From Calonectria ilicicola (Eukaryota; Ascomycota; Sordariomycetes; Hypocreales; Nectriaceae): DNA of 64,000 nucleotides. Below, one piece after another: positions 23,198-36,719 of this stretch. Location of the stretch: assembly GCA_020809705.1 (NCBI GenBank), contig CP085827.1:1922001-1986000 (forward strand), given 5' to 3'. How positions within the stretch are numbered: the first letter of the stretch is position 1; each line of letters begins with the position of its first letter. Both the position numbers and the translations under genes were made by a program. The notes below the pieces were generated by a model that saw only the letters and a list, made by a program, of their open reading frames with translations, did not search any database and was not told the origin of the DNA.

Positions 23198-24842
23198 GCT
23201 AAATGGGTTGCGCTTTAGTGCTAGTTGGAAGATGTATTTAAGGCGAATGCATTTGGCCACGACAATAGCGATAACGGATGACGCTCGGTCCTCATTCAAG
23301 AAAAGATTTGAGGAGACCAATGCTGGGTTAAAAGTCGTATTTAAACGATTGAATCGGTGGTTGACAAAGTCTTGGTTGCTGGGTGTAGGCCAATGGGTCT
23401 GGAGTGCGGAGGGTCGAACAAGCGATTGATGGAAGAACACGGCAGATATGACGGAAGCGCAGGGGCAGAAAAAACAGGATGGGAAGCAAACAAGTACTTA
23501 GAGGCTGCAGCCCAGTTGGCAATTCCTTACCGCCTCCCAAAGAGGGACGGGCGTGGGAGGGACCTGGGACCTGAGCTACAAGAAGTGGCTTTGCCCTGCA
23601 AGTGTGTAGGCCTGCATACGTAGTGTGGGCGCCCAATGGTGAGAGCTGCGAGGCGGGCGAGGTGCCCACGTCATGGACCCCAGCGATTTCCACGAGCCTA
23701 GGTCATGGATAGGCAGGGATATGGTCGCTTCGCTTCGCGATTCGCTCAGTTTGACTCGGGGAACTGGGTTTAGAAAGTGACATCCCGATCAGCTGTCTCA
23801 GGCAGGGAGCATGTACCTGATCGGCCTCGAGGGGATTCTATGTTTACACGCGCAAGTAGTTTTTTCTCGTTTTTTTGCTTCTTCGCTTGGAGCGCATCTC
23901 GAGGTCGGGGCCCCGGCCGGCTTACGCCAAAATTTTTAGCTCCATATCGTTCCGACGAGCTGTTGGTTGGGAGTCGGCAGCCCGTCCAGGACTGGGGACG
24001 GAACGGTAGACCGTTGATGGGGCGATGGCCCATGCCGAGAGGAAGCACTCGGCTGATGTCATGTGCGATGCTACAGCACAACTCCAGGTTTCCCTACCTT
24101 GGGTAGTGCCCCACTAACCCGCCTCCCACCCACCTCGCACCCTGTTCTCCTGGTCTGTGAGTCTAGCGCTGCAGGAAAACAATACAGCCACCTGCGATTG
24201 CGTGTCCGTGCCTGGTTTCTTGCTGGATGTCTTGTTTTTGGGTCCTCACCGGCGCTGTAGGTCCTGTACCTTCGGTGAATGTTACATCGAACAGCAAGTC
24301 TCAGTCTCGCAGTGGCATGGATAGTACATCCCCACGCAAGGGAATTCTGAATTTTGGCTCAGCTGGTGACATATCGACACCTCGGCAAATGTCTGTCCTT
24401 TTTTGCTTTTTCTTTCATTTTTTTTTTGTTGCGGCTTGTTCGATTTGGTCAAAGCATGCATACTACAACGTAACATGCAAGGGAGACAAAAAAGCACGTC
24501 CCACCGAGCGAGCTGGTGGGCTGGCGGGGGCTGGATGCCTTCGGCGTTACTATTTCCCGCACCGAAGCTGTCTGATCAGCATTCTGCCGTCCTAGACCGC
24601 CCAAAAGTAGCCGTGGAGCTCAGCCATTGTCAATTCGGATGGCGGGGCACGACGCAGATGCGCCTAGGCCTGCAAAATTTCGCGGAGCATTGCGAGAGAC
24701 TCATTCCATCTGACTCACCTTTCTAAATTGCGCTTCGGCCTTCATTTCTTCGCTGCTGGGGCGTCAGAACCTTTGAGTCTCTTCCTGGGCCTTGTTGCCC
24801 CGCTTCTTCTCTCCCCCATCGAGATTGGCGACGTAGGAAGCC
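23198..24842. promoter_or_regulatory. Divergent intergenic region before RPC1
   Basis: 1.6 kb between two head-to-head genes, so it must hold both promoters. Overlapping open frames on both strands near 23770-24110 are taken as chance. A T-rich run lies at about 24400-24430. No specific site can be assigned with confidence. Confidence 0.45.
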
Positions 24843-27800
24843 ATGATAGACTCAACCGATAGTCCCGTCAAGCAGCAGCTTGTCGACAAGCTGCCGAAGC
24901 GCTTTCGCGGTATCAAATTCGGCATCCAGTAAGAGCCCATTGTCTCGCTTGTAGTCGCGTCGCATCGCGCCACACCTTCTTGCTAACCATTGCTTTTTTT
25001 CCTCCTCGCACAGGTCGAACCAGGACATCGCGAACCAGGCTGTCGTGGAAGTTTCCAACCGACTGCTCTACAACATCGAAAATAACCGCGCTCCTTACCA
25101 CAATGGACCCCTTGATTCGCAACTGGTGAGCCATCCATTACATATCACCTAATCATTCGCGCCCTTCCGAATGCTAATCCAATGCCTCTCTCCAGGGCAC
25201 CTCCAGCAAAATGGCACCTTGTGCCACTTGCCAGGAACCGCTGAAGAATTGCCATGGTCACTTTGGCTATGTCAGGCTGCCGCTTCCGGCCTTTCATGTT
25301 GGATATCTGCGCTTCATTATGTCTATTTTGCAAGAAATTTGCAAGGTATGTACCATGACGCAGTTCCATATTTAGACCTAGATATTGACTAGCATGTGCG
25401 ACAGGATTGCGGTCATGTGCTACTTGAGGAGCCTGATCGACAGAGTTATCTTAAAGAACTTCGACGACCACACCTAGACAACCTGCGCCGCACGCAAATT
25501 TGCAAGAGGATCAACGAACAATGCCGTAAGGTGAGAAATTGTCAGTACTGTGGCGCCGTCAACGGCCAAATTCGCAAGATTGGCGTTCTCAAGCTTGTGC
25601 ACGATAAATTTTCTTTTTTCAACAAGTCCACCTCTGCGAAGAAGGTTCCGCCTGAGAGCAAGGTCAAGTTCGATGCGTCTTTTATCGAGGCTAGCCGCGA
25701 GAATCCTGAGCTCAACAAGCATTTGCGCAAGGCTATGGAAGATTTGAACCCATTGCGCGTTCTAAATCTTTTCAAAACCATTAGCCCGTCGGATTGCGAG
25801 CTGCTCGGTTTGGATCCAGCTGAGGGAAGACCTGAGATGTTTATCTGGCAGTTTGTTCCGGCCCCGCCAGTATGTATCCGACCCTCTATCGCTCAAGACA
25901 ACGCCAGCAACGAAGACGATTTGACAACAAAACTCGCGGACATTGTATGGGTCAGTGGTATGATTCGTTCAGCCCTACAAAAGGGCTCTTCCATCCAGAC
26001 CATTATGGAACAGTGGGAGTATCTTCAGACTCAAATTGCCATGTATGTCAACAGCGACGTTCCCGGTCTCCAACAGCCTGGTTTTGGAAAGAGCACAAGA
26101 GGGTTCTGCCAACGACTGAAGGGAAAACAGGGTCGATTCCGTGGTAATCTTTCCGGAAAGCGTGTGGATTTCTCAGGTCGTACTGTCATTTCCCCAGACC
26201 CTAATTTGGGTGTCGATCAAGTCGCCGTTCCCCAGCTTGTTGCCAAGAACCTCACCTACCCCGAAAGAGTCCAGCGACATAATATCGAAAAACTACGTCA
26301 GTGTATTAGAAATGGCCCTAAAGTCTGGCCCGGTGCCAATACACTCATCGTCAAAAAAGATGATGGTGAATACAAGCAAGATCTCAAGTTTGGCAATAGA
26401 GACATGATCGCACGCGACCTTCACTTTGGAGATATTGTCGAGCGTCATCTCGAGGATGGGGATATTGTGCTCTTTAACCGTCAGCCTTCGCTTCACAGAT
26501 TGAGTATCATGAGCCATCTTGCCAAGGTTCGCCCTTGGAGAACTTTCCGACTTAACGAATGTGTTTGCAACCCTTATAATGCTGATTTTGACGGAGACGA
26601 AATGAATTTGCACGTTCCACAGACCGAGGAAGCTCGTGCTGAAGCCATCAACCTAATGGGAGTCAAGCACAATCTTTCAACACCAAAGAATGGTGAACCT
26701 ATTATTGCAGCGACTCAGGATTTCATTACGGCTGCATACCTTTTTAGTAGCAAAGATCGGTTCTTTGACCGAAAGACATTTACCTATCTTTGCACACACA
26801 TGTTGGAAATCGATGTTCCCCTGGATCTCCCTCCCCCAGCTATTATTGCACCTAAGGCGCTTTGGACAGGCAAACAATTGTTTAGCATCATGATTCGACC
26901 AAACAAGAAGTCACCCGTCAAGATCAACTTGGACGCCAAGTGCAAGACTTACAAATCACGCGCAGGTGTGTTCCCTGATATGAGCGCCGACGATGCCTGG
27001 CTCGTTATTCGCAATTCCGAAGTCATGTGTGGTCTCATGGACAAGAGCACGGTTGGGGCAGGAAAGAAGGACTCGGTGTTCTATGTGCTTCTCCGTGATT
27101 TTGGACCTGATGAAACTGTGAAGGTCATGAACCGATTGGCAAGGTTATGCGCCAGATCTCTCACCAACCGAGGCTTCTCTATTGGTGTGGGCGACGTCTT
27201 CCCGTCTGATGCTCTGACCGCAGAAAAGGAGAATCTCGTGGCAACCGCATACCGAAAGTGTGATGACCTCATCGAAAAGTTCAAGGCCGGCAAGCTTGAA
27301 AAGGCTCCGGGTTGTAATATGGAGCAGACTTTGGAAAACTCAATCTCTGGTATTCTCAGTAAAGTTCGACAACAGGCCGGTGAATATTGTGTGGAAACTC
27401 TTAGTCGAAACAACGCTCCGCTCATCATGGCCCGATCCGGTTCAAAGGGTTCAGACATTAACGTAGCTCAGATGGTCGCTCTGGTCGGCCAACAGATTAT
27501 TGGTGGCCAGCGAGTTCCTGATGGATTCCAGGATCGAAGTCTGCCGCACTTCCACAAGAACGCTCGTCAGCCTCCTTCGAAGGGTTTCGTGAAGAACAGT
27601 TTCTATACTGGCCTATTCCCTACTGAATTTTTGTTCCACGCTATCTCCGGTCGAGAAGGTCTGGTCGATACAGCTGTCAAAACTGCTGAGACTGGTTACA
27701 TGTCACGAAGATTGATCAAAGCTTTAGAAGATCTCTCTACTCAGTACGATTACACGGTTCGAACCTCTGGTGGTACTGTCGTTCAGTTCCAATATGGTGC

Positions 27801-29397
27801 CGACAACTTGGATCCCTTGGATATGGAAGGCTCTAGCGGCCCAGTCAACTTCCAGCGAACGTGGACGCATGCTGAGAGCCTTACTTGGGACAACGAGGAG
27901 ATTTCATTAACTCCCAACGAAGTAAGGGCTTTCTGCGACTCTATGCTTGACACCGAGCGCAAGAAGTTCCCACGCAAGGGCTTGGTGCACGGTGAAGCGA
28001 TTGATTACGAAGACAAGAGCGATTATGCAATTGATGAGCACGAGGGTGCACGAAAGTTTTTAAGGGAGATTGAGGAATATGTCTACAACTTGGCTAGCCG
28101 AATGGAGAGGATTCGAAAGCTCGCTGGCATTGAAGGCGATAAGATTGTCAAGTCAATCGGCCAAGATCATGCGGACAGAACAGCCAAGGTATCGGCAACT
28201 ACGCTGAGGCTATTTATCCGATACAGTCTTGAGAAGTATAAGAAGGCCCATGTGGAGCCCGGCCATTCTGTTGGAGCTATCGGAGCCCAATCCATCGGTG
28301 AGCCTGGAACCCAGATGACTCTCAAGACTTTCCATTTTGCTGGTGTCGCCGGTATGAGTATCACACAGGGTGTTCCTCGAATCAAGGAGATCATCAACGC
28401 CTCCAAGCTGATCAGTACTCCCGTCATCACTTGCCCACTTCTTAATAATGAACAAATCGAGGCTGCCAAGGTTGTCAAGGCCCGTATCGAAAAGGCGTAC
28501 ATCTCAGACGTCCTCAGCTTTGTTGAGGATGAATGGCGCATGCAGCACAGCAACGTTGTTTTGCAAATCGACACCAACGCTCTTGCCAACATGCACTTGG
28601 GCATTGGTCTCACGGACATTGCTCAGGCCATTTGCATGCAAAAGAAGTTCAAAGTCCAGCCTCAAGACATCGAAATCAACGGAGATCAGATTATTGTTCG
28701 TGTTAGAGACATCACTGAAACGACAACGAGCAGATCTACAAAGAAGGCTGCTGAAGAATCTGGCGATCTCCTGCTCCGAGCCAATTTCCTCCATCGAGTC
28801 CTTCCAACCGTGCCTATTTCGGGTTATCCAGAAGCTACCCGTGCTCTCATTGAGACTTCAGAGGAGAGCACTCACCGAGTCTTGGTGGAAGGATATGGTC
28901 TACGAGCCTGCATGACAACAGAGGGCGTGATAGGCACAAAGGCTCGTTCAAACAGTGTGATGGAATGCAATGAGGTGCTCGGAATTGAGGCTGCCAGAAC
29001 TACCATTGCCAACGAGATCAATGATGTCATGGGATACATGGGTATCGATTTCCGACACATGGAACTTTTGGCTGATGTCATGACATTCAAGGGTGAGGTT
29101 CTCGGTATCACCCGATTTGGTCTTTCGAAGATGCGAGACAGCGTGTTGCATCTGGCTTCATTTGAGAAGACCCCAGATCACTTGTTCGCAGCGGCAGCAG
29201 GTATGAAGGCCGATAGAATTGAGGGTGTGAGCGAAGGTATCATCATGGGACAGACCATGACAGTTGGAACTGGTGCATTCCAGGTCGTGCGACGACTGGG
29301 AATTCAGCCAGACAATCTGCGTCAAAAGCCAACTTTGTTTGAGGATGCTTGGAAGTCTGAAGTGGCAAGGAAAAAGAAGGGCGCGCAGACAGCATAA
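24843..29397 (+). CDS. RNA polymerase III largest subunit (Rpc1/Rpo31)
   Basis: Catalytic subunit of RNA polymerase III, which makes tRNA, 5S and U6 RNA. Exons 24843-24928, 25014-25125, 25196-25345 and 25405-29397 give 1446 aa, the usual length. The first exon reads MIDSTDSPVKQQLVDKLPKR. The clamp zinc site has C75, C78, C85 and H88 (CATCQEPLKNCHGH). A second cysteine set is present (C118, C149, C156, C162, C165). RGNLSGKRVDFSGRTVISPD and NRQPSLHR lie ahead of the active-site loop NADFDGDEMNLH with the three metal-binding Asp at 510, 512 and 514. The bridge-helix/trigger-loop region shows GHSVGAIGAQSIGEPGTQMT. The Pol III type is shown by the Rpc1-like N terminus and the lack of a heptad C-terminal domain. 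Confidence 0.97.
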
Positions 29398-29529
29398 GCA
29401 ATTGCATCGGTGGAAAAGTCAAATGTATGAATTGTGTGCATTTCGGCCCTCGCCTAGATGGGAAATGAGTGGCCTCGATATTATCAATGGTGTATGGGAG
29501 CATGGGCGTTTATAGCCAATACCTGTTGT

Positions 29530-31617
29530 TTAAGAAAAGTCCAAAATAGACATTACGCTGGGGTTTACATATATGTCCTCAGCAGCCAACTCCAGCTGAT
29601 CAGCTCCTATATTTGGACCAGTTTGCTGCTCGTTATTTTGCGTCTCGCGTGCACTCAGTGAGGGTATTGGATCAATTCCCACTGCAATTGGTGGCCGTGA
29701 AACAGGTTGTAAAACCACGGGTTCCTCCTCTCCAGCATAATCCCAACGGCTGAATGTGCTACCCTTTCCAATTACTTGCTGCGCTAATTCCGTTAAACTC
29801 ACCTTTATGGCATGAAGCCAACCTCTATCGGCCTCACTTAGTGGCCGTGGGGTTGACACGGAGAAAGGCGCCGCCGAGTCGCAAATTGAGGATGTAGTAA
29901 TGAGCGAAGCCAGCTGGTTCATGGCAGCAGCACTTTTATGTGCCAACTGCCAATTCTTAGGGAATGCAGCCATAATATCTGCGCATATCGAAACCTCCTC
30001 TCCGCCAGGGAATTTTCCATCTTCATAGGAGTGGGATAGGAAACAGTGCAAAAAGATCATGCATACGGGGAAAAGACGGCTCAAAGTGAGCTGGTTGAGT
30101 GGGAGATGCTGCTGCTGCCAGCGGACTGCCGTCGCTTGAACATGCTTTTGTGCGAGAGACACCAGCTCGCTTCTAGAGATGAGAGACGTGGTGGGGTTGA
30201 AGTGGGAAGGGTAGTAGAGAAGCAAGAGAAGATTGTAGTATCGCGCCGATAACCATGAGATACGAATGTGAGCCATGGCTTCATCTGGGCCCGTGGACTT
30301 TAGGAGGCACCCGTTACTATACCAATTTTCGATATCGGTTCGCAGATCGTTAACGATCCCGCGGCGGTCGGCCTGTGTGAGGTTCCTCATCGCTTTGTGA
30401 TCTCGAAGGTGAATTTCGTTGAGAACTTTGTCCTCAAGGATCCGGAGCTGGATTATGTGGCGGGATACTTGCAGGACTGATGTATGCTCAATGCGGTCAT
30501 TGGATGTAAATTCATCGATTGTTATGCCCGGAAGGGGAATGTCCATGTTGGTGTCGTTCAACGCGACAGGAACTCCAGTGGACATGGCGACAATGCGGTC
30601 CCAAACATATATGCTCCAAAATAAGCGGCGTCGTCTCTCAGCTTCTTCCGGGGTACACCCTTCCTCTATCGTATCGCGTCGAGTTAACCCAAGCCGAATG
30701 GCCTTTCGAGCCAGAATATCCACAATCGGCCATGCGGTGCATCCATTAGGATCGAATTGAGAGTAGATGGCCAAGAGAAGCAAGACTTGCACCGCGCCTA
30801 TAGTTTCCTCGGCCAAATATTCGGCGAGGACTTCCTTGTAGTTGATTGGGAAGGCTGTGTTTGAATTCGGTTGACCCTGTCCTGCCCGGTGGAGAGAAGC
30901 GTATCCGATAGCGACGACCAGATACGCGATTGTGGCGTCAACATCGCGCAAATCCAAGGCGAAGATAGAAGTCTCCTTCCTCTGCAAGCTGGCAACTACA
31001 TTTTCTCGATGCACAAAGGGATAGGTGCGATTGACGTCTCGAAAATAGGCATCTACGAAAGAGTAGAAGTCTAGTTTATGATGTGAGGGAGTCTGAGGTG
31101 TCGCGGTGGTGAGGGTGTCATCTGATCCCATACTAAGACGCGTTCTTTTCGCTGGAGGTTCATCATTTTGGACGTCATCTACCCGCTGACGAGCCGGTCC
31201 TTCATTTGTATTGTTCGAGGCCTTGGTATTGGTCTGCTCAGCGAAAGGCGTGTTCACTGAATGGGCCGAGTTCGGAGACGTTTCGCCGATGAGATTCGGA
31301 ACCTCAGCGCCCGTAGGAATGTGCTGGATGCTCTGATTCTCTCCAAACAATTTTGCTTTGTTCACTATGCCCTCTATCCAGGCCAATCGCGCCTGCAAAG
31401 CCTCTGTCTCCGCCAAGGCAGGGCGTAATCTAGTGCTACCACAAGATGCGCACTCAAGCCATGGCTTGTCTCGTGGCGATTCAAGGTTATTTCCGGTGAT
31501 ATATGGGCTGATGCTTTGCGCCGGAATCCTACCTATAGGGGGCTGGGCTGGCAGTGTCCTTGTTACAGGTTTCTTAGAAGAGCGCGTAATGCGAAAGCGG
31601 CTCATGTGAGACTCCAT
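29530..31617 (-). CDS. Fungal-specific transcription factor, Zn cluster incomplete
   Basis: 695 aa, single exon, of the fungal_trans (middle homology region) type. The homology region runs from about residue 175 (LDFYSFVDAYFRDVNRTYPFVH) with ERRRRLFWSIYVWDR near 300. The N terminus carries only WLECASCGST with two cysteines, followed by an EALQARLAWIEGIV coiled linker of the kind that normally follows a Zn2Cys6 cluster. The first half of the cluster is not seen here or in the 150 bp upstream in a joinable frame. Either an upstream exon was missed or DNA binding is lost. It lies 1 kb from, and divergent to, 5-oxoprolinase, so regulation of that gene is possible but unproven. Confidence 0.85.
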   Translation of the reverse strand: MESHMSRFRITRSSKKPVTRTLPAQPPIGRIPAQSISPYITGNNLESPRDKPWLECASCGSTRLRPALAETEALQARLAWIEGIVNKAKLFGENQSIQHIPTGAEVPNLIGETSPNSAHSVNTPFAEQTNTKASNNTNEGPARQRVDDVQNDEPPAKRTRLSMGSDDTLTTATPQTPSHHKLDFYSFVDAYFRDVNRTYPFVHRENVVASLQRKETSIFALDLRDVDATIAYLVVAIGYASLHRAGQGQPNSNTAFPINYKEVLAEYLAEETIGAVQVLLLLAIYSQFDPNGCTAWPIVDILARKAIRLGLTRRDTIEEGCTPEEAERRRRLFWSIYVWDRIVAMSTGVPVALNDTNMDIPLPGITIDEFTSNDRIEHTSVLQVSRHIIQLRILEDKVLNEIHLRDHKAMRNLTQADRRGIVNDLRTDIENWYSNGCLLKSTGPDEAMAHIRISWLSARYYNLLLLLYYPSHFNPTTSLISRSELVSLAQKHVQATAVRWQQQHLPLNQLTLSRLFPVCMIFLHCFLSHSYEDGKFPGGEEVSICADIMAAFPKNWQLAHKSAAAMNQLASLITTSSICDSAAPFSVSTPRPLSEADRGWLHAIKVSLTELAQQVIGKGSTFSRWDYAGEEEPVVLQPVSRPPIAVGIDPIPSLSARETQNNEQQTGPNIGADQLELAAEDIYVNPSVMSILDFS

Positions 31618-32628
31618 GGTGCGAGTCGGTCGGAGGAAGCAGAAAGCTGCATAAATGGTGCAAGGGAGCCGTGGCGTTCAACGGCTTCCTCGTGGTACGA
31701 GCACCGATCTAATTGCAGATATTGTTGCGGCCGATTGCTGAATGATAGTGAGTTATCGTCGCGATAGCCGGACTGCGTATCATCGCCATCTAAAGAGAGT
31801 GGAGATCCGGATCTCGGGCTTTGAAACGGCGCCCAGGCCCCATATACTTAGAGTACAGCCCCGCAACGCCTCTCGTGTCACACGCATGCCATGGCGGCAA
31901 TACTGGGAATCGGTGCTTATTGATGAGACGCTCAATTGCACTACTGTGAATAGACGGGCTATATTCGACGAACCAACTACATCAGTTCGTATTCACCCAT
32001 TCGAGAATAGACAAGCAACACGATGCTTTGCGAGGAGCGATCTGTTTGGCAGTTGGCCACGAGTCAACGAACAGTCCAAGTCAAAAACATATTTATTGTA
32101 GGGAATAGCCAACGACAACTCAATGTCCCAGACTCAAATACCACCAGAAGAGCCATGAGCAGTAACCTAGCGATGCTTAATTACGCCAATCACTCCGCGA
32201 TTGCGCAACGGGTTGGGAAAGATGGGGTGGGGACTGAAGAGTTTCTGCTTGCGGCAATTTTTTTCTTAGCGTACATTTCCTCACTCGGACATGGTCCACA
32301 GAAGAGGAGAAGTTGGACAATCACAGCAATTGTAATCGAGGAAACTCGTAGCCTTATCAAGCGACTAGCGATGGCGTGATTGCACCAATTCCTTCCAGCT
32401 CTCCGTCTGGAGCATCCCATGACAAAATTTCCGAATGCGCATTAGTGTACCTTCCTTGATAGGTAATTTTTGTGTACGCAGCATCATCTCTTTCAGCATA
32501 GCTATCCAGCATTGCTACTTAGAAACGCGATATTTCCATTGCCATTTATACATATATTTATTCGTCCTCTTCTTGCCTTTTTTTTCCTCTTCTTTTTATG
32601 GCAGTTGTACCCTCACTACAAACACAAC
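31618..32628. promoter_or_regulatory. Divergent promoter, transcription factor and 5-oxoprolinase
   Basis: 1 kb. The last 100 bp before 32629 are T/C-rich (TTTTTTTCCTC type), typical of a fungal core promoter/leader. No palindromic zinc-cluster site stands out. Short open frames only. Confidence 0.5.
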
Positions 32629-35600
32629 ATGACTTCTAAGGTTACGAATCAACCTGGAGGCATCAAGCCCACCCCGGACATCAACATCTCTATCGACCGA
32701 GGTGGAACATTCTGTGATGTGATCGCCACAGTACAAGGCCATGAAGACATCATCTTCAAACTATTATCAGAGGATCCAAACAACTATGCCGACGCCCCAA
32801 CTGAAGCAATTAGACGAGTTTTGAGCCAGGTTGAGGCTCGCGACATTCCTGTCGGGGAGAAGTTGGATGCATCTAGAGTTGGTAAGGAAGGCCATTAAAG
32901 CCCACCCCACCTATCTACTTACAATGCCTCTAGCATCCTGCCGAATTGGCACAACAATTGCCACGAATGCCCTTCTTGAACACAAAGGCGAGAGGTTTGC
33001 GTTCGTCACCACGAAGGGTATGCGCCATGTCCCAACCCCAGTACGTCAACTGATCACCTTTTAGGATTTAAGGATGTGTGTGTCATTGGCGACCAAACCC
33101 GGCCAAAAATCTTTGCTCTGAAAGTTGAAAAGGCCAAGGCCCTTCACCAACGTGTCATCGAAGTTGATGAGCGCATCACAGTTGAAGACTATGACTTGAA
33201 CCCATTCCCTATGAACAAAGAAGCCGAGATTACAGACCCTGAATTACTACGGACCAAGAGCGGAGAAATTGTTCGCATTCTCAAAAAGATTGATCCGGAA
33301 GAAGTCCGCCTACAGCTCCAATCGCTTCGCGACGACGGCTACGAGTCGGTCGCCATCTCATTCATGCACTCATACATCTACCCTGACCACGAAGATGAAG
33401 TTGCAGCCCTTGCAAAGGAGGTGGGGTTCAAATACATTACCACTTCTAGTCAAACCAGTCCAACCATCAAGTTCCTTCGAAGGAGCGCTTCCGCCTGCTC
33501 TGAGGCATATCTTTATCCCGTCATTCGTCGCTACGTCGAAAACTTTGAGTCTGGTTTCAATCAGTTGCCGCAGCGCGTCGAGTTCATGTGCTCTGACGGC
33601 GGACTGAAGCAATCTCAAAAATTCAGCGGCAACGAGGCGCTTCTCAGTGGCCCTGCTGGGGGAGTAGTCGGCATCGCCAAGTCTTGCTACGATGATGCAG
33701 AAGGCACAGCTCTCATCGGCTTTGACATGGGTGGAACCAGCACCGACATTTGCCGTTTTGATGGCAAGTATGACTATCTCACTGAGACAAGCATCGCCGA
33801 CCGAACCATTACTGTTCCCATGTTGAACATCCAAACCGTCGCTGCGGGCGGAGGCTCCATTCTTTTCGCCCGAAATGGGCTCTTGGTCGTCGGTCCCGAA
33901 AGCGCTGCTGCATTCCCAGGCCCTGCAAGTTATCGAAATGGTGGACCGCTGACGGTTACGGATGCGAACCTTTTCCTGGGAAGACTGGACTTGGCCTCGT
34001 TTCCCGCTATTTTTGGAAAGAATGCCAGCGAACCCTTGGATACCGAAATTGTCAAGAAAAAGTTTTATGAAATCACCGAGGATTTCAACTCTCAAACATC
34101 GCAGAACCTTACTCCTGAGGAGGTTGCGCTTGGATTCTTGAACGTCGCTAATGAGACAATGAGTCGTCCTATTAGGAATGCAACTGGTAAACTTTATCTG
34201 TTTTCTTTTACTAAGAAGCTGCCGCTAATTTGGATACAGAGGCGAGGGGCTACGCTCCAGAAAAGCACAACCTTGTCAGCTTCGGAGGAGCTGGTGGTCG
34301 TACGTAAAATGCCATCACTTCATCACCACATTTCAGCTAACGAAATAGAACACGCATGCTCCATCGCTGAGAAGCTGGGAATTAATCGTATTCTCATTCA
34401 TAAGTGGTCCTCGTTGCTCTCTGCCTATGGCATCTCCCAGTCTCAGCTTCAGCAAGAAGTTGCTGAACCATATTCGGGAGACTTCAAAATCGAGGACTTG
34501 CCCCGAATTAATGAGCGAATCCGAGTCCCGAAGCAAGCTGTGCGAGAGGAACTTATCTCCCAGGGTGCCAGTGAAGAGTCGTTGCAATTTGACGAGTCTC
34601 TAAGCCTACGATACTTTGGTACCGATACCAACCTGTCCATTTCTAAGCCTGCCAACGAGGACTATGGTGCTGCCTTCATAGCCGAACATATGAGAGAATT
34701 CGCTTTTGTTCTGGGACGCAGAATTGTCGTCGACTCAATCCAAGTTCGTGGCGTTGGCAATGCTGGCGCAGTCACCAGAAACATTCCACCAACGGAGGAA
34801 CTACAGCGGGTTAAGGAAAGCCCCAAAACAACCAATACACAAAGCCAACAAAAGATATACGTGGATGGTGGATGGAAGGACTCCAAAATTCACCTTCTCG
34901 CTGATACACCTCTAGGCACCGCCATCGATGGTCCGAGTCTGATCCTGGATAAGACGCAAACCATTTTTGTTGAGCCTCGATTCCGTGCATACATTCTCTC
35001 AAATCATGTTGTTATCGAGAAAGTCGACAACGCTGCCGTCAGTCAGGAAACGGGAGACGAGGCATCCAACCCAATTCAGCTCTCTGTATTCGCTCACCGA
35101 TTCATGTCTATTGCAGAGCAGATGGGCAACACACTTCAGCGAACCTCCATTTCCACAAGTATTCGCGAACGACTTGACTTTTCATGTGCCATTTTCTCGC
35201 CAGATGGCCGACTTGTGGCTAATGCTCCGCACATCCCCATTCATCTTGGTAGCATGCAGATGGCTATTCAATCCCAGCACCAACATTGGCTTGGCAAGTT
35301 ACAGCCCGGGGATGTTCTCATGACAAACCACCCCGAGTGGGGTGGCACACATCTTCCTGACATCACAGTTGTAACACCAGTCTTTGTTGGTGGGGAGATT
35401 GCGTTCTACACAGCCAGTCGAGGTCATCATACAGATATTGGTAAGCCATCACCCAATCCACACTTTCGGAAGATCGGACTAACCAGTGGAAAGGTGGCAA
35501 GGGAATTACTTCGATGATGCCAGACTCGACAGAACTATGGGAAGAAGGCGTCAATGTTAAATCGATGAAGATTGTGAGCGGGGGTAAATTCCTCGAAGAG

Positions 35601-36719
35601 GAAGTCCGCGAGGCTTTTAATCGTGCAGGAAGCTTCCCCGGGTGCAGTCCTACACGACGCATCCAAGACAACCTTTCTGACCTCAAAGCCCAGACCTCTG
35701 CCAACCAGCGTGGTATCACCCTCCTTCAAAAGCTTTGTGACGAGTTTACTCTCCCAATTGTGCACAAATACATGAAGGGTATTCAGGCCAATGCTGAGGT
35801 TGCCGTGCGTGAATACCTAAAGAAGGTTGCAAAGGAGCATCCGAACGGTCTTGAAGCCGAGGATGTCTTTGACAGTGGAACAAAGCTGAAGTTGAAAATC
35901 ACCATTGACCCCAATACAGGTTCGGCAATATATGACTTTGCAGGAACCGAGGCGCAGACTTGGAGCAACATTAACTGCCCCATCTCTATTACCCATTCTG
36001 CTGTCATTTATACCATCCGATGCCTAATTGACATCGAAATACCACTGAATGAAGGGTGTCTCTCACCGATTGACATTCGCGTTCCAAAGGGCTCCGTTCT
36101 TAACCCCACTCCTTCCGTGGCCATCTGTGGAAGCACTATTGCCAGCCAGCGAGTTATTGATGTTATTCTACGGGCATATAAGGCGGTTGCTGCCTTCCAA
36201 GGATGTGCCAGCAGCTTTGGTTGGGGAATGGGCGGGCGCAACCCAAAGACTGGTGAGATTGAGCCCGGTTGGAATTATGGCGAATCCATTGGTGGAGGTA
36301 CAGGAGCAGGTCCGGGGTGGAACGGAGAGCACGCAACACATGCTCACTCTACGAATACTCGCATCACTGATGCAGAGGTTATTGAGAAGCGAACACAAGT
36401 CATTGTTCGGCGATATGAAATAAACAAGGGAACTGGCGGCCGTGGAAAGTGGTCAGGAGGAGACGGCATCACTCGAGAAATTGAGGCCAGAATCCCGCTC
36501 AAGTCAAGCATTTTGAGCGAGAGACGTGTATTCCCACCCTACGGTATGAAAGGCGGCGATCCTGGAAGCGTGGGAAGAAACTTTGTGCTTCGATGGAATG
36601 ATGAAGGTAAACTGGACAAGATTAGCCTTGGTTCTCAAGCCGTTGTCAACTTAAGACCTGGTGAGAGGATGCAAATCAACACCCCAGGTGGCGGTGGTTG
36701 GGGTAGGATAGAGTCTTAG
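32629..36719 (+). CDS. 5-oxoprolinase (ATP-hydrolysing)
   Basis: Opens 5-oxoproline to glutamate with ATP in the gamma-glutamyl/glutathione cycle, in the cytosol. Six exons: 32629-32881, 32934-33017, 33065-34186, 34240-34299, 34349-35440 and 35494-36719, giving 1278 aa, the family length. The hydantoinase A half has [14 protein letters not shown] at residues 19-31, [47 protein letters not shown] (nucleotide-binding type) and VAAGGGSIL. The hydantoinase B half starts near [20 protein letters not shown] with [41 protein letters not shown] and the C-terminal [10 protein letters not shown]. Introns are 43-53 nt, and each junction was fixed by family sequence (for example [13 protein letters not shown]). 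No lesion was seen. Confidence 0.95.
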
